A stretch of 64,000 bases of DNA from Nocardioides plantarum (lineage in GTDB: Bacteria; Actinomycetota; Actinomycetes; Propionibacteriales; Nocardioidaceae): contig NZ_VDMS01000001.1 of NCBI RefSeq assembly GCF_006346395.1, positions 434,001 through 498,000 of the forward strand. The letters run 5' to 3'. Below, one piece after another: positions 8,591 to 17,712 of the stretch. Below the pieces are notes generated by a model. That model was not told the origin of the DNA. It did not search any database and saw only the letters and a program-made list of their open reading frames with translations. Numbering within the stretch: the stretch's first letter is position 1; each line of letters starts with the position of its first letter. The translations under genes were made by a program, and so were the position numbers.

Positions 8591-8677
8591 GGTCGGGTCC
8601 GCCGGACCAGGCCGGCGGCAGCCCTACGAGGATGGTGCGGACCGCGCGGCGCGGGGCCGCCCGTAGCGACCATTCAG

Positions 8678-10105
8678 TCAGTACCGGTAGGTGTCGGCCT
8701 TGTAGGGCCCCTCGACGGCGAGGCCGAGGTAGGAGGCCTGGTCGTCGGTGAGGGTCGTCAGCTTGACGCCGAGGGCGTCGAGGTGGAGACGGGCGACCTC
8801 CTCGTCGAGGTGCTTGGGCAGCACGTAGACGCCGACCGGGTAGTCCTCGGTCTTGGTGAAGATCTCGATCTGGGCCAGCACCTGGTTGGTGAAGGAGTTG
8901 GACATCACGAACGACGGGTGGCCGGTGGCGTTGCCGAGGTTCATCAGACGACCCTCGGACAGCACGATGATGGCCTTGCCGTCGGGGAACGTCCACAGGT
9001 CGACCTGCGGCTTGACCGTCTTGCGGACGGCGACGCCGTCGGCCTCGAGGCCGGCCATGTCGATCTCGTTGTCGAAGTGGCCGATGTTGGCGACGATCGC
9101 GTTGTGCTTCATCGACCGCATGTGGTCGACGGTCACGACGTCGCGGTTGCCGGTCGCGGTCACGATGATGTCGGCGAAGGGGAGCGCCTCCTCCAGCGTG
9201 GTGACCTGGAATCCGTCCATCGAGGCCTGCAGCGCGCAGATCGGGTCGATCTCGGTGACGATGACGCGGGCGCCCTGGCCGCGCAGGGACTCCGCGGAGC
9301 CCTTGCCGACGTCGCCGTAGCCGGCGACGACCGCGACCTTGCCGCCGATGAGGACGTCGGTGGCGCGGTTGATGCCGTCGATGAGCGAGTGGCGGCAGCC
9401 GTACTTGTTGTCGAACTTCGACTTGGTGACCGAATCGTTGACGTTGATGGCGGGGAAGAGGAGCGACCCCTCCTTCATCATCTCGTAGAGACGGTGGACA
9501 CCGGTCGTGGTCTCCTCGGTGACGCCCTTGATCGAGTTGGCGATCGGGCCCCAGTAGTCCTTGTTCTGGGCCAGGACGTCGTTGAGGACCTGGAAGATGA
9601 TCTTCTGCTCGCCGCTCTTGGCGGAGGCCGGGTCGGGCGCGACGCCGGACTTCTCGGCCTGGACCCCGAGGTGGACCAGCAGGGTCGCGTCACCACCGTC
9701 GTCGAGGATCATGTTGGGCAGCTCGTTGCCCCAGTCGAGGATCTGCTGGGTGCACCACCAGTACTCCTCGAGCGACTCGCCCTTCCAGGCGAAGACCGGC
9801 GTGCCCGACGGGGCGTCGACGGTGCCGTGGGGGCCGACGACGACGGCGGCCGCCGCGTGGTCCTGGGTCGAGAAGATGTTGCACGAGGCCCAGCGGCACT
9901 CGGCGCCGAGGGCGGTGAGCGTCTCGATCAGCACGGCGGTCTGGATCGTCATGTGGATCGAGCCGACGATGCGGGCGCCGGCGAGGGGCTGCGAGTCGGC
10001 GAAGCGCTCACGCATCGCCATCAGGCCGGGCATCTCGTGCTCGGCGAGCTCGATCTCGGTGCGGCCGAAATCGGCCAGGGAAAGGTCTGCGACCTTGTAG
10101 TCCAC
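8678..10105 (-). CDS. ahcY: Adenosylhomocysteinase
   Basis: NAD-dependent hydrolase converting S-adenosylhomocysteine to homocysteine and adenosine, relieving product inhibition of methyltransferases. Its 475 residues include the substrate-domain motif [32 protein letters not shown], the NAD-binding [11 protein letters not shown], and the C-terminal lysine and tyrosine that reach into the partner subunit (YKADTYRY; the usual histidine is threonine here). The length matches the long bacterial form. A GAGGAGA ribosome site precedes the ATG. It forms a single transcription unit upstream of mtrA on the same strand. Confidence 0.97.
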   Translation of the reverse strand: MDYKVADLSLADFGRTEIELAEHEMPGLMAMRERFADSQPLAGARIVGSIHMTIQTAVLIETLTALGAECRWASCNIFSTQDHAAAAVVVGPHGTVDAPSGTPVFAWKGESLEEYWWCTQQILDWGNELPNMILDDGGDATLLVHLGVQAEKSGVAPDPASAKSGEQKIIFQVLNDVLAQNKDYWGPIANSIKGVTEETTTGVHRLYEMMKEGSLLFPAINVNDSVTKSKFDNKYGCRHSLIDGINRATDVLIGGKVAVVAGYGDVGKGSAESLRGQGARVIVTEIDPICALQASMDGFQVTTLEEALPFADIIVTATGNRDVVTVDHMRSMKHNAIVANIGHFDNEIDMAGLEADGVAVRKTVKPQVDLWTFPDGKAIIVLSEGRLMNLGNATGHPSFVMSNSFTNQVLAQIEIFTKTEDYPVGVYVLPKHLDEEVARLHLDALGVKLTTLTDDQASYLGLAVEGPYKADTYRY

Positions 10106-10251
10106 GGTGTCTCCTCAGGAGGGCGAAGCTGGCGTCTGCGTCGCGCATCTGCGCGTTGTCGGGATCTCCCACGCGACGAAATTCAGCGTAGGACAGCGCC
10201 GGGCCGATCCAGGAATCCCCAGAGGGGTGGCGAGACCGCGAGGGCGTGTCT

Positions 10252-11196
10252 CTAGTGGGCCGCGGCGCCCTTGCGCGGGACGACGTGCATGACCGCGACG
10301 ACGACAGCGCCCACGACGATGCCGACGACGGCGGAGAGCGCGGTGTTGACCAGCCACCCGGCGACACCACCGACGGCTCCCAGCGCATGTGCGACCTCCT
10401 CCTCGAGGTGGTGCACGGCGTCGTACGGCGGATCGACGCCGAGCTCGTGGAGCTGGACGAGCAGGATGTGGCCGCCCACCCACAGCATCGCGGCCGTGCC
10501 GACGACCGAGATGACGGCGAGCAGGCCGGGCATGGCGCGCACGAGGGCGAGGCCGACCTTCTGGGCCGCGGCCGAGGAGCGCTGCGCCAGGGCGAGCCCG
10601 ACGTCGTCCATCTTCACGATCAGGCCGACCACGCCGTAGACCAGGACCGTGATGCCGATCGCGACGACCACCAGGATGATGGCGCGCGACAGGAACGCCT
10701 CGTCCTTCACCTCGTTGAGCGCGATCACCATGATCTCGGCGGAGAGGATGAAATCGGTCCGGATCGCCCCGGCGACCATCGTCTTCTCCTGCTCGGGGCT
10801 GATCTCCGACGACTTCTCGGCCTCGTCGGGGTGGTGGCCGCGGACGCGCTCCCAGACCTTCTCTGCGCCCTCGTAGGCGAGGAACGTGCCACCGCACACG
10901 AGGATCAGCGGGAGCACCCAGTCGGGGGCGAACTGGCTGAGCAGCAGCGCGGCCGGGAGGATGAAGAGGATCTTGTTGCGCAGCGAGCCGACGGCGATCT
11001 TCTTGATGATCGGCAGCTCGCGCTGGGCCGCGACGCCCTGGACGTACTGCGGGGTCACCGCGGTGTCGTCGACGACCACCCCCGCGGCCTTCGCGCTGGC
11101 CCGACCCGCGGCAGCGGCCACGTCGTCGACCGAGGCCGCGGCCAGGCGGGCGATCGCCGCGACGTCGTCGAGAAGTCCGAACAGGCCAGCGCTCAC
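10252..11196 (-). CDS. DUF808 family inner membrane protein
   Basis: A 314-residue member of the DUF808 (YedI-like) family, beginning MSAGLFGLLDDVAAIARLAA as is typical. Several hydrophobic helices are visible: ILFILPAALLLSQF, AIILVVVAIGITVLVYGVVG, LLAVISVVGTAAMLWVGG and a C-terminal pair. The function is unknown. A GTG start at 11196 is favoured because TACGCT (11204-11209 on the minus strand) lies exactly 7 nt upstream, a leaderless layout repeated across the window. The promoter overlaps the 3' end of the upstream acyltransferase gene. Confidence 0.85.
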   Translation of the reverse strand: MSAGLFGLLDDVAAIARLAAASVDDVAAAAGRASAKAAGVVVDDTAVTPQYVQGVAAQRELPIIKKIAVGSLRNKILFILPAALLLSQFAPDWVLPLILVCGGTFLAYEGAEKVWERVRGHHPDEAEKSSEISPEQEKTMVAGAIRTDFILSAEIMVIALNEVKDEAFLSRAIILVVVAIGITVLVYGVVGLIVKMDDVGLALAQRSSAAAQKVGLALVRAMPGLLAVISVVGTAAMLWVGGHILLVQLHELGVDPPYDAVHHLEEEVAHALGAVGGVAGWLVNTALSAVVGIVVGAVVVAVMHVVPRKGAAAH

Positions 11197-11201
11197 CCGC
11201 G

Positions 11202-12278
11202 TCAGCGTAGACGAGTGTGGTGGGCGAGCTCGGGTCGTGGTGCCCGCAGCGGCGTCACGTCGACCCGCGGGCCGACGACGACGCCGTCGCCACGGCGGGT
11301 GCGCCAGGCCCCGACGGGGTCGACCAGCGGACCGAGGCGACGGATCGCGGGCGGGGTGGCCAGGAGCAGCGCCAGGGCCACGGCGCACCCGACGACGACG
11401 AGACGACCGAGCATCGGGTGCACGACGGCCCAGTCGAAGACGCCGAAGGCGTCGGCCGCCCGGATGACGAAGGGGTGCCCCAGGTAGACGATCATCGTCG
11501 CCGAGCCCATCCGGGTGAACCAGCTGTCGCGGCTCGGCACCAGGGCGAGGGCACCGAGCGCGCAGCCCAGGCCGAGGAGCAGCAGCGAGCTGCGCACGAG
11601 CGCACCCTCCACCAGCCCGGCGCCCAGGACGTCGTAGGGGCGGTAGTAGAGCCACCACGTGCCCGCCCACGAGTCGAGGTCACGCACCAGGACCAGCGTG
11701 AGCAGCAGGCAGACCACGCCGGCCTGCTGGGCCGCGGGCGTGCGGATCCGGTCGATCCGCTCCGGGGTGGCGAGCAGTCCGATCACGAAGAACGGCAGCA
11801 GGCCCAGCACGCGCGACAGGGAGAGGTAGGGGATGTCGACCATCCCACCGAACAGGCTGATCGCGAGCGCCGCGCCCATCGCCACGACGGGCGGGACCGC
11901 GAGGAACGCCGGGGCGGCCAGCCGCCAGGCCGCGAGCGCGACGAGGTACCAGAGCGGCCAGAGCGGCTCGAGGAACGGGTGCTCCGGCGGCGCCCACCCG
12001 AGCAGGCCCTGGAACCCGACGAGGGCCGCCTGGTAGAGCACGAACGGGACGACGACCGTGGCCACCAGGGCCCGCACCCGGCGCGAGGACCAGTCGAACG
12101 AGCGGGAGAAGTAGCCGCTGACCATGATGAACGCCGGCATGTGCCAGACGTAGAGGTAGTCGTAGAGCCAGCTATTGGTCGCCGAGTCCGGCAGCAACAG
12201 GCTCCAGGCGTGCCCGACGACCGCCAAGGTGACCAGGGTCATCTTGGCGTTGTCGAACCACGGGTCCCGAGCAGCCAT
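11202..12278 (-). CDS. Acyltransferase-3 family membrane protein
   Basis: Polytopic membrane protein of the acyltransferase-3 type, which O-acetylates or otherwise acylates sugars and envelope molecules. It starts with DPWFDNAKMTLVTLAVVGHAW, where the family's early histidine is found, and continues with about ten hydrophobic helices. The arginine-rich C-terminal tail is cytoplasmic-looking. ATG 12278 is preferred over GTG 12296 because TACGGT ends 7 nt before it. The stop is only 5 bp from the DUF808 start. The substrate cannot be told from sequence. Confidence 0.75.
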   Translation of the reverse strand: MAARDPWFDNAKMTLVTLAVVGHAWSLLLPDSATNSWLYDYLYVWHMPAFIMVSGYFSRSFDWSSRRVRALVATVVVPFVLYQAALVGFQGLLGWAPPEHPFLEPLWPLWYLVALAAWRLAAPAFLAVPPVVAMGAALAISLFGGMVDIPYLSLSRVLGLLPFFVIGLLATPERIDRIRTPAAQQAGVVCLLLTLVLVRDLDSWAGTWWLYYRPYDVLGAGLVEGALVRSSLLLLGLGCALGALALVPSRDSWFTRMGSATMIVYLGHPFVIRAADAFGVFDWAVVHPMLGRLVVVGCAVALALLLATPPAIRRLGPLVDPVGAWRTRRGDGVVVGPRVDVTPLRAPRPELAHHTRLR

Positions 12279-12479
12279 TCGCACGACCGTAGACACGGTG
12301 CCTGAGAGGCGGCCAATCGTTCACCCGCCCGGAGAGGTGCGTTCCGCGTCGTCACGCGGTGTCGCGGTGCGGGACGTGGTCGAGGTCACTCCTTCGGTGC
12401 GCCCGCCGGTGGCCGGAGCCGGGGCCGGGGTCCGGGTGACCCGGGGTGGGTCATCAACGCAAGATCCCTACACACGAAC

Positions 12480-12743
12480 TGACCCACCGTGCGTCACTCT
12501 GCGTAAGCGGCCTCTCCGCATCTGATGCAGGGTGGGTCACTGTGCGAAGACGGCCCCGTCCACATCCGATGCAGGGCGGGTCACCTTGCGAAAACGACCC
12601 CCTCCACATCCGATGCAGGGCGGGTCACCTTGCGAAAACGACCCCCTCCACATCCGATGCAGGGCGGGTCACTGTGCGAAAACGACCCCCTCCACATCCG
12701 ACGCAGGGTGGGCCACTCTGCGAACCCGGCCTTTCCACCACCG
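12480..12743. repeat. Tandem array of six 44-bp hairpin-forming units
   Basis: Units begin at 12480, 12524, 12568, 12612, 12656 and 12700, exactly 44 bp apart. Units 3 and 4 are nearly identical; the first and last have decayed. Each unit has 15-nt arms (gatgcagggcgggtc against gaccccctccacatc) pairing at 12 of 15 positions, including one G-U, around a 13-nt loop containing TGCGAAAAC. A degenerate sequence continues to about 12446 on the left. There are no spacers, so this is not a CRISPR array. It fills much of the 491-bp gap 12297-12787 between two minus-strand genes; nothing else is seen in that gap. Confidence 0.9.
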
Positions 12744-12787
12744 GCGCCAGGCGGAGGAACCCGCGCTCCGGGACGCGCCCGGGCCGG

Positions 12788-13822
12788 TCAGTCGTCGACG
12801 AGACCCAGTCGGAGGAACTCGGCTGCGTAGGTGCCGGTGAGGAGCAGCTCGGCGTAGCGGGCGACCTCACCAGGGGCGTCGGCGGTGACGGTCTCGATGC
12901 GGACGCCGCGTGCGGTGGCCGCGGCCTGGAGCAGGCCACGGTGCTCGCGGACGACGGGGTCGTCGGCGCCGTCGTCGAGGACGAGCAGGACCGGGCGCAG
13001 GTCACCGGGACCGCCGTCCTCGGCGGCGAACGGGTCGTCGAAGACGTCGCGCTGGCGGGTGGCCTCCAGGACGGGCAGCAGGTGCTCGGCGTCGCCGGCC
13101 AGGGCGGTGCGCCCGCTGGCGCGCCGGATCGACTCGGCGACACGGCGGGCGGCGCGGGCGGCCAGGACCGAGCCGCCCCACACGAGCGGGTTGGCGTCGG
13201 CCAGGGAGATCGCGAGGATCTTGGCGGGGTTGATGGAGATGTCGCGGTGCGGCGAGCAGGAGATCGCGACCGCGTCGAGGGCCTCGGCGACGGTGTCGGC
13301 CTCGGCCTCGGGCCCCAGCCCCACCTGGTGCAGGTAGGACAGCATCACGACGGCGGTGGCGAGCTGGTCGTCGGTGACGGTCGGGAGCACGGTGGTCCAG
13401 CGACCCTCGGCGTGCTCGGCCACCATCGAGGCGGGCGGGCAGGCGACGACGACCTGGCAGCCCCGGCGTACGGCCTCGGCGACCGCGGAGGCGGCACCGG
13501 AGTCGGACCCGACGGGGGCCAGCACGACGACCAGGTCGAGGCTGCCGGCCCAGCCGGGCAGCGCGGGGCCGGGCCAGGCCACGAACGGCACGGGGCAGAA
13601 CGGCTCGAGGACGGCGCGCAGCAGGCGGGAGTCGGGGCCGGCGGCGATCACGGCGCGCGGGCGCGCGTCCTGGGCCCGGGTCACCCCGATGGCGGTGGCC
13701 TCGGCGGCACCCGCGGCCTCGCGGCGTACGCGGGCACCGGACTCGGCGAGGGTGCGCAACCGGAGGTCGGCGGCACCCAGCGCCGTCTCGTCGTCGAGGC
13801 GCGACTCGTCGAACCAGGTCAT
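12788..13822 (-). CDS. SIS-domain phosphosugar isomerase (glucose/mannose-6-phosphate type)
   Basis: A 344-residue SIS-fold protein of the actinobacterial phosphoglucose/phosphomannose isomerase-like group. Visible features are the first SIS half around DLVVVLAPVGSDSGAASAVAEAVRRGCQ split over about 110-140, the central HRDISINPAKILA region, and the second half with NPLVWGGSVLAARAARRVAESI. It lies directly downstream of a Trm112-like gene and phosphomannomutase, the typical mannose-sugar trio. The ATG at 13822 is 7 bp after the Trm112-like stop. Conversion of fructose-6-P to mannose-6-P is the likely reaction, inferred from context. Confidence 0.75.
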   Translation of the reverse strand: MTWFDESRLDDETALGAADLRLRTLAESGARVRREAAGAAEATAIGVTRAQDARPRAVIAAGPDSRLLRAVLEPFCPVPFVAWPGPALPGWAGSLDLVVVLAPVGSDSGAASAVAEAVRRGCQVVVACPPASMVAEHAEGRWTTVLPTVTDDQLATAVVMLSYLHQVGLGPEAEADTVAEALDAVAISCSPHRDISINPAKILAISLADANPLVWGGSVLAARAARRVAESIRRASGRTALAGDAEHLLPVLEATRQRDVFDDPFAAEDGGPGDLRPVLLVLDDGADDPVVREHRGLLQAAATARGVRIETVTADAPGEVARYAELLLTGTYAAEFLRLGLVDD

Positions 13823-13829
13823 CGCGCGC

Positions 13830-13997
13830 TCACGGCTTGCGGGCCTCGTCGACCAGGAGGACCGGGATGTCGTCGCGCACCGGGTAGGCCAGGCCGCACG
13901 AGCCGCAGACCAGCTCACCACCGTCGGCGGCGAGCGTCAGGTCGCCGTGGTCGGCCGGGCACACGATGATCTCGAGCAGCGCAGGGTCGATCGCCAT
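13830..13997 (-). CDS. Trm112-like small zinc-motif protein
   Basis: A 55-residue protein beginning MAIDPALLEIIVCPADHGDL, with one cysteine in VCP and a CGSC pair in the LVCGSCGLAYPVRDDIPVLL region. This is the usual pattern of bacterial Trm112/YcaR-like proteins. Such proteins stabilise methyltransferase partners in eukaryotes; in bacteria the role is mostly unknown. Its ATG overlaps the phosphomannomutase stop by one base (TGATG), and it ends 7 bp before the isomerase, so the three are translationally linked. Confidence 0.85.
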   Translation of the reverse strand: MAIDPALLEIIVCPADHGDLTLAADGGELVCGSCGLAYPVRDDIPVLLVDEARKP

Positions 13998-15367
13998 CAG
14001 TTGTCGCCTTCGCGGATCAGGGCGAGCACGGTGTCGCGCATCGCCGTCATGGTGGCCTCGTCACGGCCCTCGACGTTGAGCCGCAGCAGCGGCTCGGTGT
14101 TGGACGGACGGACGTTGAACTGCCAGTCGGCGTGGCTGACCGACAGCCCGTCGAGGTGGTCGATGGTGACGCCGTCGCGCCCGGAGTAGTCGGCCTGGAT
14201 CGCGGCGACCACCGCGGCCTGGTCGGCGACGGTGCTGTTGATCTCGCCCGACAGCGGGTAGCGCTCGTACTGCGCGAGCAGCTCGCTCAGCGTGCCGTCG
14301 TACGACGCCAGCGCAGCGAGCGCGTGCAGCGCGGCCAGCATGCCGGAGTCGGCACGCCAGAAGTCGCGGAAGTAGAAATGGCCGCTGTGCTCGCCGCCGA
14401 AGATCGCGTCGGTCTCGGCCATGGTGGCCTTGATGAAGGAGTGGCCCACCCGGGTGCGCACGGGGGTGCCGCCCAGCTCACGGACGAGCTCGGGGACGGC
14501 GCGGCTGGTGATCAGGTTGTGGATGACCGTGGCCCCGGGGTGCTTGGCCAGCTCGCGCTCGGCGATCAGCGCGGTCAGCGTCGACGGCGAGACCGCGCGG
14601 CCGCGCTCGTCGACCAGGAAGCACCGGTCGGCGTCGCCGTCGAAGGCGAGGCCGATGTCGGCGCCCTCCTCGAGCACCTTGGCCTGCAGGTCGACCAGGT
14701 TGGCGGGCTCGATCGGGTTGGCCTCGTGGTTCGGGAAGGAGCCGTCGAGCTCGAAGTAGAGAGGCACCAGCTCGACGGCGTCGCCGATCCGGCCGAAGAC
14801 CGCCGGGGCGGTGTAGCCGGCCATGCCGTTGCCGGCGTCGGCGACGACCTTGAGGCGGCGCCCGGTGACCGGGGCGAGCGCGAGGAGGTGGGCGGCGTAG
14901 GCCTCGAGGACGTCGTGCTCGGTGATCGAGCCGATGCGGGTCGGCGGGGCGACGTCGCCCGAGACGACCAGGTCGCGGATCTCGGCCAGGCCGGTCTCGA
15001 GACCCACGGGCTGGGCGTGGGCCCGGCACATCTTGATGCCGTTGTACTGGGCGGGGTTGTGGCTGGCGGTGAACATGGCGCCGGGCACACCGAGGTGGCC
15101 GGAGGCGAAGTAGAGCTGGTCGGTCGAGGCGAGTCCGATCAGGGTGACGTCGGCGCCGGCCTGGCTGGCCCCGTCGGCGAACGCCCCGGCGAGCCCGGGC
15201 GAGCTGGGCCGCATGTCGTAGCCGACGACGACCTCGGTGGCGCCCACGACCTGCACGAAGGCCCGGCCCGTGGCCCGGGCCAGGTCGTCGTCGATCTGGT
15301 CCGGAACGGTGCCCCGCACGTCGTACGCCTTGAAGACGGCCTGGATGGTGGCGGGGTCGAGAGCCAT
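13997..15367 (-). CDS. manB: Phosphomannomutase/phosphoglucomutase
   Basis: Interconverts mannose-6-P and mannose-1-P (or the glucose pair), feeding GDP-mannose synthesis. Its 456 residues carry the phosphoserine loop TASHNPAQYNG with Ser102, the metal loop DGDADR at 243-248, the sugar-specificity loop GGEHSGH and the C-terminal phosphate-binding RPSNTEPLLRLNVE. ATG 15367 is set by TAGGGT ending 7 nt upstream, a leaderless layout. It heads the operon with the Trm112-like and isomerase genes; manC lies 8.6 kb away in this window. Confidence 0.92.
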   Translation of the reverse strand: MALDPATIQAVFKAYDVRGTVPDQIDDDLARATGRAFVQVVGATEVVVGYDMRPSSPGLAGAFADGASQAGADVTLIGLASTDQLYFASGHLGVPGAMFTASHNPAQYNGIKMCRAHAQPVGLETGLAEIRDLVVSGDVAPPTRIGSITEHDVLEAYAAHLLALAPVTGRRLKVVADAGNGMAGYTAPAVFGRIGDAVELVPLYFELDGSFPNHEANPIEPANLVDLQAKVLEEGADIGLAFDGDADRCFLVDERGRAVSPSTLTALIAERELAKHPGATVIHNLITSRAVPELVRELGGTPVRTRVGHSFIKATMAETDAIFGGEHSGHFYFRDFWRADSGMLAALHALAALASYDGTLSELLAQYERYPLSGEINSTVADQAAVVAAIQADYSGRDGVTIDHLDGLSVSHADWQFNVRPSNTEPLLRLNVEGRDEATMTAMRDTVLALIREGDN

Positions 15368-15405
15368 GCGGCAGACCCTAGTGGGCCACGCGACGACGCG
15401 GATCG

Positions 15406-15765
15406 TCAGTCGGTGGTCAGCACGCGCAGGTGGCCGCGGCGTCCGGTCTCGCGCCCGGTCTCGTCGGCGGGAGCGGGCCGGGGCTGCGGCGCCGGGCGCC
15501 CGGCCTCGCGGACGGCGTCGGCCAGCGCGAGCAGGTCGTCGTGGTTGGGGCCGCGGTCGACCAGGTCGCTGGCCAGGCGCAGGACCTCCCAGCCGCGCGG
15601 AGCCGAGAGGCGCTCGCTGTGCACGGCGCACAGGTCGTAGGCGTGCGGCTCGGCGTAGGTCGCCAGCGGGCCGAGCACGGCGGTCGAGTCGGCGTAGACG
15701 TAGGTGAGGGTCTGCACCGCGGGTCGACCGCAGGGGGTGCGCGAACAGCGCCGGGCGAGACTCAC
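15406..15765 (-). CDS. DUF3499 family protein
   Basis: A 119-residue actinobacterial protein of unknown function. The conserved part is the N-terminus, MSLARRCSRTPCGRPAVQTL, with CSR and CGRP cysteines, then AEPHAYDLCAVHSERLSAPRGWEV with another cysteine and two histidines. This suggests a small zinc-binding fold (inferred). The tail is arginine- and proline-rich. The GTG start at 15765 has TAGCCT exactly 7 nt upstream and no ribosome site, so a leaderless mRNA is likely. It is divergent from the zincin-fold gene, with about 50 bp shared between the two starts. Confidence 0.85.
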   Translation of the reverse strand: MSLARRCSRTPCGRPAVQTLTYVYADSTAVLGPLATYAEPHAYDLCAVHSERLSAPRGWEVLRLASDLVDRGPNHDDLLALADAVREAGRPAPQPRPAPADETGRETGRRGHLRVLTTD

Positions 15766-15815
15766 GTGAGGGAGGCTACCCGTCAGCGGCACCGGCCTGA
15801 CCTAGGCTCGCGGTC

Positions 15816-16247
15816 GTGGGGAGCAGACGTCGTACGCGTGACCGGCGCGACCGGGGCATGCGGGGTCCCGGCGTCGTGCCGCGCGACCCCGGCACCCCCG
15901 AGCTGCGCGGCCCCCGGGAGCGATTCGACGCCCTGGTGCTCGCGGTCGTCGGAGACATCGAGGAGCGCTGGCAGGAACACCTCGGCCTGCTCGAGTACGC
16001 CGTCGAGGACACCCCCCAGGTGCCCGACGACTGGGACGCGACGTCGGTGCCCCTGGCCTCGCTGGTGCGCGGCTCGGGGGCGACCCCGTCCCGGCTCGTG
16101 GTGTTCCGTCGCCCGATCGAGCACCGCAGCACCTCCCGCAGCGAGCTCGAGGCGATCGTCCTCACCGTCGTGGTCGAGCAGGTCGCCGAGCTGCTGGGCG
16201 TGACGCCCGAGACCGTCGACCCCCGGGTCGTCGACGACGACGACTAG
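15816..16247 (+). CDS. Zincin-fold metallopeptidase family protein (catalytic motif degenerate)
   Basis: A 143-residue member of the minimal zincin family (PF06262 type) found beside DUF3499 in actinobacteria. The family normally has an HExxH zinc motif near the C-terminus; the equivalent stretch here reads VVVEQVAELLGVTPETVDP, without the histidines, so peptidase activity is doubtful. The N-terminal 30 residues are arginine-rich. The GTG start follows TAGGCT by 7 nt (leaderless). It faces DUF3499 and probably shares its regulation. It ends 10 bp from the convergent DUF5719 gene. Confidence 0.75.
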   Translation: MGSRRRTRDRRDRGMRGPGVVPRDPGTPELRGPRERFDALVLAVVGDIEERWQEHLGLLEYAVEDTPQVPDDWDATSVPLASLVRGSGATPSRLVVFRRPIEHRSTSRSELEAIVLTVVVEQVAELLGVTPETVDPRVVDDDD

Positions 16248-16257
16248 TCGCCGGCCG

Positions 16258-17712
16258 TCAGGGCCGGCCCGGCGCGACGTCGGGCACCAGGCTGGTCGTG
16301 GGCGCCTCGCGCAGCCGCACCACCGTGGCGCCGCGCGTGCTGGTGACCAGCACGACCGCGGCGATCGGGGTCCGGGTCGGGGTGACGGTGACGAGCCGGG
16401 CCCGGCGCGACAAGTCGAGCGTGTCGCCGCGCCCCGGGGCCACCTCGACCCGCTTGCGGGACAGCACGGTGCCGCCGGCATCGCGGGTCTCGACGGTCAC
16501 CACACCGGCCGCGCGGGCGCCGCCGAGGACGAGCTGCTGGGAGCCGCCCGGCAGGACCGCGGTGGCGGCCGTGGTGAGCGGCGCGGGGGGCACGGACGTG
16601 GCGAGGTCGCGGTCGACGTAGGTCGACAGGTTGCTGGTGACGGGGACGGTCGAGCGGATCTGGAGCCCGACCGCCGCCTCGTCCCCGGTGCCGGCCGAGC
16701 GGATCGCGCTGGCCACGGGGACCTCGACGACGCTGCGCGGCGGCAGCGTGATCGGCTTGAGCCCGACCGGCGCGAACACGGCGTCGCGGGTCACCAGCGA
16801 CACCGTCGCCCGGCCCTGCGACCCACCGGGGTTGGCCAGGACCAGGGTGCGCGAGCCGCCGCCCTCGGGGATGCCGAGCACGAGGTTGCCCCTGGCCGGG
16901 GCGGCCTGGGAGGCAAGCCCGTCGTCGCCGGTGCGACCGCTGCTGAGGTCACGGGTGGTGTCCAGGACGCTCGCGGCGACCCGGCCGCGACCCACCGTCA
17001 CGTGGAGCGCCAGCTCGTCGGAGCGGGGCACGACCTCGGCGAGCCGGAGCGTGCGGACCGAGCCGCCCTCGACGGTGATGCCGCGCAGCCGCGGAGCGTC
17101 CACGGTGCCCTCGCCTCCCAGGACGGTGACGTCGACCACCGCGCGTCCCGCGTCGGGGTTGACGAGCCGGAGGACCGAGCGGTGCCCGGCGCCGGCGCCG
17201 ACCCCGGTGAACCACTGGTCGAACTGGGGGGCCTGGCACTCGACGCCGGCCGGCGGCGTCGCGAAGCGGCCGGCGACCAGCCCGGGGGCCACGTCGCCCT
17301 CGCCGGTGAGGACCACGACGCCCCCGCCCAGGCGGACGCTGCCCGTGGTCCCGGGTGCCACCCGGGCCTCGGCGGAGGCGTCGCCGGCGCGGGCCCGGAT
17401 CGACCCGGACGCCCCGGAGGTCGAGGCCACGAGGACGGGGCTGCCGCCCGGCGGGCACACCACGGTGCTGCGGGTCAGCCGGGTGTCCTCGGGCTGGCTG
17501 CCGACGCGTGCGGTCGTCGTACCGGTGTGGGCGAGGAACGCCACGAGGAGGGCGAGCACCGGCACCAGCACGGCGACGACCGTGATGGCGTCGGGACGGG
17601 TCCGTGCGCCGGGCGCCGTACGACGTCCGGCCCGGCGGCTGCCGGGAGCCCGGTCGGGGGCGCGGTCGGGGGCGCGGTCGGGGGCGCGGTCGGGGAGGTC
17701 CGGGGTGCTCAT
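16258..17712 (-). CDS. DUF5719 family secreted/membrane-anchored protein
   Basis: A 484-residue protein of unknown function, always near a large GT2 glycosyltransferase in related genomes. The N-terminus carries four PDRA repeats (12-bp DNA repeats at about 17650-17697), a basic stretch and one transmembrane segment (ITVVAVLVPVLALLVAFLA). The rest is a beta-rich extracytoplasmic region with repeated LVLANPGGSQG- and LRLVNPDAGR-type motifs resembling immunoglobulin-like surface domains. The ATG overlaps the glycosyltransferase stop (ATGA), so the two are coupled and their products probably act together outside the membrane. Confidence 0.75.
   Translation of the reverse strand: MSTPDLPDRAPDRAPDRAPDRAPGSRRAGRRTAPGARTRPDAITVVAVLVPVLALLVAFLAHTGTTTARVGSQPEDTRLTRSTVVCPPGGSPVLVASTSGASGSIRARAGDASAEARVAPGTTGSVRLGGGVVVLTGEGDVAPGLVAGRFATPPAGVECQAPQFDQWFTGVGAGAGHRSVLRLVNPDAGRAVVDVTVLGGEGTVDAPRLRGITVEGGSVRTLRLAEVVPRSDELALHVTVGRGRVAASVLDTTRDLSSGRTGDDGLASQAAPARGNLVLGIPEGGGSRTLVLANPGGSQGRATVSLVTRDAVFAPVGLKPITLPPRSVVEVPVASAIRSAGTGDEAAVGLQIRSTVPVTSNLSTYVDRDLATSVPPAPLTTAATAVLPGGSQQLVLGGARAAGVVTVETRDAGGTVLSRKRVEVAPGRGDTLDLSRRARLVTVTPTRTPIAAVVLVTSTRGATVVRLREAPTTSLVPDVAPGRP

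Noticed and set aside
10106..10251. S-adenosylhomocysteine or SAM riboswitch before sahH
   Set aside because: The leader shows no match by eye to the SAH or SAM-I/IV consensus; only a good ribosome site is visible.
12480..12743. CRISPR array
   Set aside because: The period is 44 bp with no unique spacers between units; the whole unit is repeated and no cas genes are present.
12446..13969. Plus-strand protein of about 500 residues with repeats
   Set aside because: It is an open frame through the 44-bp array and antisense to the isomerase gene, with no conserved domain.
13997..15631. Longer phosphomannomutase from upstream codons
   Set aside because: The extra N-terminal 88 residues are Arg/Pro-rich shadow of the DUF3499 gene; the leaderless ATG at 15367 gives the normal enzyme start.
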